Part shown: one piece after another, positions 7,313-12,028 of the stretch
Layout: every line of letters starts with the position of its first letter
Numbering within the stretch: position 1 is the first letter of the stretch
NCBI GenBank assembly: GCA_025998595.1
Contig: BNWE01000040.1
Location: 1 to 12,028, forward strand
DNA from: Alphaproteobacteria bacterium
Lineage (GTDB): Bacteria > Pseudomonadota > Alphaproteobacteria > UBA3830
Direction of reading: 5' to 3'
DNA: 12,028 nt
The notes under the pieces: model-generated
The model's database searches: none
Told to the model about the DNA's origin: nothing
The model's input: only the letters and a program-made list of their open reading frames with translations
Translations under genes and position numbers: made by a program

Positions 7313-10300
7313 ATGGCGAATCAGTTGCAGAAAATTTTTGGACAGATCAGCAATCTAAACAGTTTTGACTCCATAAAGGTTTCGATCTCTAGTCCTGAGA
7401 GAATAAGATCGTGGTCATTTGGTGAGGTAAAAAAGCCGGAAACCATAAATTATAGAACGTTCAAACCGGAAAGAGACGGATTGTTCTGCTCCCGCATATT
7501 CGGGCCAGTGAAGGACTACGAATGTCTCTGCGGTAAGTATAAGCGCATGAAATATCGTGGCGTAATCTGCGAAAAATGTGGCGTCGAGGTAACTCTTTCG
7601 AAGGTCAGACGCGAACGTATGGGACACATTGAGTTGGCGTCTCCGGTCGCTCATATTTGGTTTACGAAATCACCTCCCAGCCGAATAGCGCTGCTTCTGG
7701 ATATTACGTCCAGCGAAATGGAAAGAGTTCTGTACTTCGAAGATTATGTTGTGATTGATCCAGGGATGACTCCGCTGAAGCCGTATCAGCTGTTGACTGA
7801 GGATGCGTATTTCAAGGCTCAGGACGACTACGGCGAAGATGCGTTCAGTGCTGGAATCGGAGCGGAAGCTTTGTATGCCATGTTATCGCAAATCGATCTC
7901 AAGAGAGAAAAAGAAAAACTGCGCGTAGAATTGAAGGTCGTCACTTCGGATATGAAGCGTCGTCGTCTGGTGAAGCGTCTTAAGCTTGTGGAATCTTTTC
8001 TGAATTCCAGTACCCGTCCCGAGTGGATGATTATGCATTGCATACCAGTCATTCCGCCAGAATTGCGTCCGCTGGTTCCTCTGGATGGAGGAAGATTCGC
8101 TACGTCTGATCTAAATGACCTATATCGTCGTGTTATAAATAGAAATAATCGTCTCAAGAGACTGTTGGAACTAAAAGCTCCGGAAATAATCGTAAAAAAC
8201 GAAAAAAGAATGTTGCAGGAATCTGTGGACGCCCTATTTGACAACGGCCGCAGAGGCAAGGTCATCACCGGCACTGGCAAGAGGCCGCTCAAGTCTCTTT
8301 CGGACATGCTGCGCGGAAAGCAAGGTCGTTTCCGCCAGAACCTGCTGGGAAAGCGTGTGGACTATTCCGGACGTTCGGTGATCGTTGTTGGTCCTGAGTT
8401 GAAATTACATCAGTGTGGTATACCAAAGAAAATGGCGCTCGAGCTGTTTCAGCCGTTCATCTACTCGAGATTGGAGAGATACGGTCTTGCAACGACTCTA
8501 AAAGCTGCCAAGCGTATGGTGGAAAAAGAACGCCCTGAAGTCTGGGACATTCTGGAAGAGGTCATAAGAGAGCATCCTGTTTTGTTAAACCGCGCTCCTA
8601 CGCTTCACAGACTCGGTATTCAGGCCTTCGAGCCGGTTTTAGTGGAAGGAAAAGCTATAAAACTGCATCCGCTGGTTTGTACCGCTTTCAACGCTGACTT
8701 CGACGGAGACCAAATGGCCGTGCACGTTCCGCTGTCTCTGGAGGCTCAATTGGAGTCGAGAGTCCTCATGATGTCCACGAATAACATCCTGAGTCCTTCC
8801 AGTGGTCGCCCGATTATTCTTCCAACCAAGGACATAACTCTTGGAATCTATTACCTAACAATGGAAAAGTTGGGAGAAAAAGGCGAAGGAATGATCTTTT
8901 CATCCATTGGAGAGATAGAGCACGCTCTACAAGAAGGAGTGGTCTGTCTTCATGCAAAAGTAAAGGCCAGATATCACCAGATTCAGGAGGATGGATCCTA
9001 CAAAGCGACAACTGTTGATACAACTCCTGGCCGCATGATTCTGTCCCAGTTGCTGCCAAGACATCCGGGCATAGACTTCAGCATTATCAATAAGTTGATG
9101 ACCAACAAGGAATCTGCGTCCGTTGTCGAAACCGTATATCGCGTTTGCGGTCAAAAGAGCGCAGTGATCTTCTCGGATAAATTGAAAGATCTCGGCTTCC
9201 TATATTCCACGAAATCTGGAATTTCCTACGGAAAGGACGATCTGGTCATTCCGAGCAACAAAAAAGAAATCGTAAAAGATACAAGAGCTTCTGTTGCAGA
9301 ATACGAACGTCAATACATGGACGGTCTCATTACCTCCGGCGAAAGATACAACAAAGTCGTTGATGCTTGGGCAGTCTGCAGTGATAAAGTTGCCGATTCC
9401 ATGATGAAACAGATATCGAAAATCGAAGTGGGAGTTCCCGTGAACCCCGTGTACATGATGGCTCATTCGGGAGCTCGAGGATCCATTACCCAGATGCGTC
9501 AGGTGGCTGGTATGAGAGGACTGATGGCCAAGCCGTCCGGCGAAATTATCGAAACGCCAATTATTTCCAACTTCAAGGAAGGTCTGACGGTTTTGGAGTA
9601 CTTCACCTCCACTCACGGAGCTCGAAAAGGTATGGCGGACACGGCTCTCAAAACTGCCAACTCCGGATATCTCACCCGTCGTTTGGTTGATGCGGCTCAG
9701 GACTGCGTCATTGTAAAAGACGATTGCGGAACCAAAAACGGCATCGTCATTAAGGACATCATTTCCGGTGGAGACGTAATTTCAGCTCTATCCGAAAGAG
9801 TCTTGGGAAGAACCGTTGTGGATGACGTTATCGATCCGCTGTCCGGCGATGTCATTGTAAAATCCGGAGAATTAGTAGATGAACGACTGGTCAAGAAAAT
9901 CGAAGATGCCGGCATAAATGAAATTCGCATTAGATCTGTTCTCACCTGCGAGTGCAAAGAAGGCATTTGCGCCAATTGCTATGGTCGAGATCTGGCCAGA
10001 GGTGTCAAGGTAAGCATTGGAGAAGCTGTCGGTGTTATTGCAGCCCAGTCCATTGGTGAGCCTGGTACTCAGCTCACCATGCGTACGTTCCACATCGGAG
10101 GAACCGCGCAAAAAGGAACGGAAATGTCCTCCATTGACGCCACCTACGACGGAACTATCGCCATTAGAGATGGTAAGACGGTCACTAACAGCGATGGCTA
10201 CAGCATCGTAATGAACAGAAGCGCCGAAGTGGTCATTCTGGACGACAAAGGAAAAGAAAGAGCTGTGCATAAATTGCCTTTCGGATCGCGGTTATACGTG

Positions 10301-11461
10301 TACAACGGAGACAAGGTAACCAAGGGATCGAAGTTGGCCGATTGGGATCAGTTCACATCTCCGGTTCTCACCGAAAGATCAGGAAATGTGCGCTATGCCG
10401 ATCTCATCGAGGGAATCTCTCTCAAGGAGTCGGTGGACGAATCAACCGGTGTTTCGACCTACGTGGTATCCGATTGGCGCCAACAGGCCAGATATGCGGA
10501 TCTAAAACCAAGAATCATATTGGAAGATGCCAATGGAAAGCCGTTGCTACTGCCTAACGGACAGGAAATTCGCTATTCCCTAAGTGCCAACTCCATCATT
10601 TCCGTGAAAAATGGCGATGCCGTAAATGTCGGAGATATACTTGCCCGCGTTCCGCGAGAGACGTCCAAAACAAAGGACATCACCGGAGGTTTGCCACGAG
10701 TTTCTGAGCTATTTGAGGCAAGAATTCCTAAAGATGCAGCCATAATAAGCGAACACGAAGGACGCGTGGAATTCGGTAAGGACTACAAAGGCAAGAAGCG
10801 AATAATTGTTCGTCCGGAAGATGACTCACTCAATCCAATGGAGTATCTGGTTCCAAGATGGCGTCAGGTGGCCGTAAAAGAAGGCGATATCGTATCCAAG
10901 GGAGATATACTCATCGATGGAAACAGAGCGCCCCACGATATTCTGCATGTGCTGGGAGTTGAAGCGTTGGCTGATTATCTCATCAATGAAATCCAGGACG
11001 TCTACAGATTGCAGGGTGTGAAGATCAATGATAAACACATCGAAATCATTGTTAGACAAATGCTCCAAAAAGTGAGGATTTCTTCGCCAGGAGATAGCAC
11101 GTTCATTCCTGATGAGCAGGTGGATCGCATGGACTTCGAGGAAGAAAACGAGCGCGTTGAGAAAGAAGGAGGCATGCCAGCAATTTCCTATCCGGTGCTG
11201 CAAGGTATCACGAAGGCATCGCTGCAGACACGGTCGTTTATCTCGGCTGCATCCTTCCAGGAGACAACTCGAGTTCTGACAGAAGCCGCCATAACTGGCC
11301 GCGTCGATCGTCTCACCGGTCTCAAGGAAAACGTGCTGGTGGGTAGATTAATCCCCGCAGGAACAGGCCTCGTAGTCGGAAAGATGAGGAAAGCCGCCCT
11401 CATCAAAGACGCCGAAGCCATGGCTGCCAGTAACGCTCGCCTGTTGGAAAATCCAGCTTGA
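7313..11461 (+). CDS. rpoC: DNA-directed RNA polymerase subunit beta'
   Basis: RpoC carries the catalytic magnesium site and clamp of RNA polymerase. The 1382-residue product is a normal length for alphaproteobacteria (E. coli 1407). The first zinc site is Cys71, Cys73, Cys86 and Cys89. The catalytic motif NADFDGD spans 460-466, with the three magnesium-binding aspartates at 462, 464 and 466. The bridge helix follows as [19 protein letters not shown] and neighbouring residues. The second zinc site is Cys805, Cys879, Cys886 and Cys889. The trigger-loop region contains [16 protein letters not shown], and the C-terminus retains the [19 protein letters not shown] segment near the omega contact. 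The gene lies 45 bp after rpoB, with AGGAAGG at 7302-7308, so the two are very likely one transcript. The stop codon sits inside a palindrome. rpsL, often next in the operon, is not present within the 567 bp downstream. Confidence 0.99.
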   Translation: MANQLQKIFGQISNLNSFDSIKVSISSPERIRSWSFGEVKKPETINYRTFKPERDGLFCSRIFGPVKDYECLCGKYKRMKYRGVICEKCGVEVTLSKVRRERMGHIELASPVAHIWFTKSPPSRIALLLDITSSEMERVLYFEDYVVIDPGMTPLKPYQLLTEDAYFKAQDDYGEDAFSAGIGAEALYAMLSQIDLKREKEKLRVELKVVTSDMKRRRLVKRLKLVESFLNSSTRPEWMIMHCIPVIPPELRPLVPLDGGRFATSDLNDLYRRVINRNNRLKRLLELKAPEIIVKNEKRMLQESVDALFDNGRRGKVITGTGKRPLKSLSDMLRGKQGRFRQNLLGKRVDYSGRSVIVVGPELKLHQCGIPKKMALELFQPFIYSRLERYGLATTLKAAKRMVEKERPEVWDILEEVIREHPVLLNRAPTLHRLGIQAFEPVLVEGKAIKLHPLVCTAFNADFDGDQMAVHVPLSLEAQLESRVLMMSTNNILSPSSGRPIILPTKDITLGIYYLTMEKLGEKGEGMIFSSIGEIEHALQEGVVCLHAKVKARYHQIQEDGSYKATTVDTTPGRMILSQLLPRHPGIDFSIINKLMTNKESASVVETVYRVCGQKSAVIFSDKLKDLGFLYSTKSGISYGKDDLVIPSNKKEIVKDTRASVAEYERQYMDGLITSGERYNKVVDAWAVCSDKVADSMMKQISKIEVGVPVNPVYMMAHSGARGSITQMRQVAGMRGLMAKPSGEIIETPIISNFKEGLTVLEYFTSTHGARKGMADTALKTANSGYLTRRLVDAAQDCVIVKDDCGTKNGIVIKDIISGGDVISALSERVLGRTVVDDVIDPLSGDVIVKSGELVDERLVKKIEDAGINEIRIRSVLTCECKEGICANCYGRDLARGVKVSIGEAVGVIAAQSIGEPGTQLTMRTFHIGGTAQKGTEMSSIDATYDGTIAIRDGKTVTNSDGYSIVMNRSAEVVILDDKGKERAVHKLPFGSRLYVYNGDKVTKGSKLADWDQFTSPVLTERSGNVRYADLIEGISLKESVDESTGVSTYVVSDWRQQARYADLKPRIILEDANGKPLLLPNGQEIRYSLSANSIISVKNGDAVNVGDILARVPRETSKTKDITGGLPRVSELFEARIPKDAAIISEHEGRVEFGKDYKGKKRIIVRPEDDSLNPMEYLVPRWRQVAVKEGDIVSKGDILIDGNRAPHDILHVLGVEALADYLINEIQDVYRLQGVKINDKHIEIIVRQMLQKVRISSPGDSTFIPDEQVDRMDFEEENERVEKEGGMPAISYPVLQGITKASLQTRSFISAASFQETTRVLTEAAITGRVDRLTGLKENVLVGRLIPAGTGLVVGKMRKAALIKDAEAMAASNARLLENPA

Positions 11462-11468
11462 AGCTGGA
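11452..11468. repeat. 17-bp palindrome around the rpoC stop codon
   Basis: TCCAGCTT-G-AAGCTGGA is a perfect inverted repeat, with the TGA stop (11459-11461) at its centre. In RNA it can form a hairpin with a six-base-pair GC-rich stem (TCCAGC/GCTGGA) and a five-base loop. No T-run follows, so it is not a typical intrinsic terminator. Confidence 0.7.
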
Positions 11469-11583
11469 CCCGCTAATGCTATCGCGAGCTTCGGGAAGGT
11501 ATGCGAGATGTAATTGCAACGTTAAAGCGGTTTCGGCAATGGGAAACGCCCGTGGTGCAACCACTCAGGAGCATTTAATTTTT

Positions 11584-11617
11584 GAAAAGCATTGCTCAAT
11601 GTGGTTTTCTTTTCTTT
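11584..11617 (+). terminator. Possible intrinsic terminator of rpoBC
   Basis: GAAAAGCATTG and CAATGT-GG-TTTTC can pair into a stem of about 11 base pairs around a CT loop, with a GG bulge. A T-rich tract (TTTTCTTTTCTTT) overlaps and follows the right arm. The stem is AU-rich, so efficiency is uncertain. The complementary strand has a similar short hairpin followed by a T-run, so it could act in both directions. Confidence 0.4.
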
Positions 11618-11656
11618 GATTCCTACGGCTCTTCTAGCCTCTGAATTGTAAATTAT

Positions 11657-11828
11657 GAGTGTACCAATCAACAATTGAAAAGGTTATACTCTCATTGGTT
11701 GTCTGTGGGGTAATCCTGCAGACGCGGCATGGTAGCCAGTCTCTGAATAATGCCTAAAGAGCCTTTTGTCATATGTGGAACCGTACTGTTTCCATTCAGT
11801 GCGAATGGTAGCACGTGCTTCAAAGCAC
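11657..11828 (+). ncRNA. Candidate structured RNA, possibly a decayed IS110-type bridge RNA or leader
   Basis: Successive hairpins can be drawn across about 170 nt: ACCAAT/ATTGGT (11663-11668 with 11694-11699), GTCTG/CAGAC (11701-11705 with 11719-11723), GGCAT/ATGCC with an inner CAG/CTG (11726-11730 with 11750-11754), TGGAA/TTCCA (11776-11780 with 11790-11794), GTGC/GCAC (11799-11802 with 11811-11814) and GTGCT/AGCAC (11815-11828). The third has large internal loops. In IS110-group elements the non-coding end before the recombinase gene encodes a bridge RNA of similar size with looped-out recognition segments. The link rests on position, size and hairpin content only; no sequence match was made. 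Confidence 0.25.
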
Positions 11829-11849
11829 CTTTACAATCAGGAGTTTAAC

Positions 11850-11939
11850 ATGATTTCGCAGCAATTCACAAACTTTATTGGCGTCGATGTTTCTTTGGAT
11901 GAAATCAATTACGACCTGCTAAAGCAGGAGGTATGCTAA
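11850..11939 (+). pseudogene. Short IS110-like transposase N-terminal fragment (tentative)
   Basis: A 29-codon frame begins at an ATG with a strong ribosome-binding site, AGGAG at 11839-11843, six bases upstream. Its start contains NFIGVDVSLDEIN, which resembles the first motif of IS110-family transposases (F-[IV]-G-[IV]-D-V-S-K, followed by L-D), where the Asp is the first of the DEDD catalytic residues. The expected Lys after DVS is Leu here. After YDLLKQEVC a TAA stops the frame; the same frame then stays open to the window edge (11940-12028) without a recognisable IS110 continuation. It is best read as a decayed or truncated start. A different reading, a TnpB fragment continuing from upstream in the same frame, is possible. 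Confidence 0.35.
11915..11928. repeat. Small perfect inverted repeat
   Basis: CCTGCT-AA-AGCAGG lies inside the short reading frame at 11850-11939, just before its stop. With no T-run after it on either strand, it is not a clear terminator. It could mark the breakpoint at which the IS110-like frame loses similarity. Confidence 0.5.
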
Positions 11940-12028
11940 GAATCTGAAGATACGCTGAATGCGGATAAATCCTACTTTTCGTCCCATACCTTGAATTCAT
12001 TTGGCCCATCACTTTGGTTTTCTATGTA

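Larger units (their letters stand above)
11462..11849 (+). other. Gene-free region after rpoC, rich in hairpins
   Basis: No convincing protein gene was found in these 388 bases. Only frames of about 25-33 codons occur (for example 11501-11578 and 11750-11848), without family resemblance. Small hairpins include GTGGT-gca-ACCAC (about 11552-11564), the terminator-like structure at 11584-11617 and a closely packed series at 11657-11828. The region may be the left non-coding end of a mobile element whose gene would begin at 11850. Confidence 0.5.

Noticed and set aside
11501..11578. 25-codon frame starting MRDVIATLKRF
   Set aside because: The purine-rich stretch before it is too close to the ATG, and neither a family match nor a continuation in another frame was seen.
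11799..11828. GTGCG as a possible group II intron 5' end
   Set aside because: No domain V-like structure, reverse transcriptase or matching 3' end was found in the window.
11750..11848. 32-codon frame starting MPKEPFVICG
   Set aside because: No ribosome-binding site, and it lies across the hairpin series in a frame that does not join the IS110-like start.
1..12028. CRISPR array, tRNA, rRNA, tmRNA or riboswitch
   Set aside because: No regularly spaced repeats, cloverleaf, rRNA signature or recognisable riboswitch core was seen on either strand.

Overview
The window reads as chromosomal DNA of an alphaproteobacterium. RpoB opens with the alphaproteobacterial type of N-terminus and is about 50 residues longer than the E. 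coli protein. The moderate G+C, mobile-element debris and an rpoBC pair separated from its usual ribosomal-protein neighbours would suit a host-associated lineage such as Holosporales or relatives. That placement is an inference from style, not from a search.

Layout. (1) 1-772: the 3' part of an IS630-family element. Its transposase is broken close to the C-terminus by a 235-bp non-coding inverted-repeat element (486-720) flanked by 10-bp direct repeats. Removing the insert plus one repeat restores a normal transposase end. (2) 768-933: a short decayed copy of the ribosome-binding site and first codons of yebC, then small inverted-repeat debris. (3) 934-1929, minus strand: a secreted protein of about six repeated blades, probably a beta-propeller, of unknown function. 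(4) 1930-2148: a divergent intergenic region with one good sigma70-type promoter on each strand. (5) 2149-2898: yebC, encoding a YebC/PmpR-family translation factor (formerly annotated as a regulator). (6) 3086-7267 and 7313-11461: rpoB and rpoC, intact, 45 bp apart, encoding the beta and beta' subunits of RNA polymerase. (7) 11462-12028: no intact gene. It holds a palindrome around the rpoC stop codon, a terminator-like hairpin, about 170 nt of consecutive hairpins, and a 29-codon reading frame with a good ribosome-binding site and an IS110-transposase-like N-terminal motif, cut by a stop codon.

The working genes are yebC, rpoB, rpoC and the secreted protein. YebC acts on the ribosome and RpoB/RpoC form the catalytic core of transcription, but yebC-rpoBC is not the usual arrangement: rplJ-rplL is missing upstream and rpsL-rpsG is not seen in the 567 bp downstream. 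The most unusual points are the nested element inside IS630, the copied yebC start next to the IS630 end, and the structured non-coding stretch before the IS110-like start, which could be a decayed bridge-RNA region. That last reading is tentative; a TnpB fragment and a chance match remain possible.
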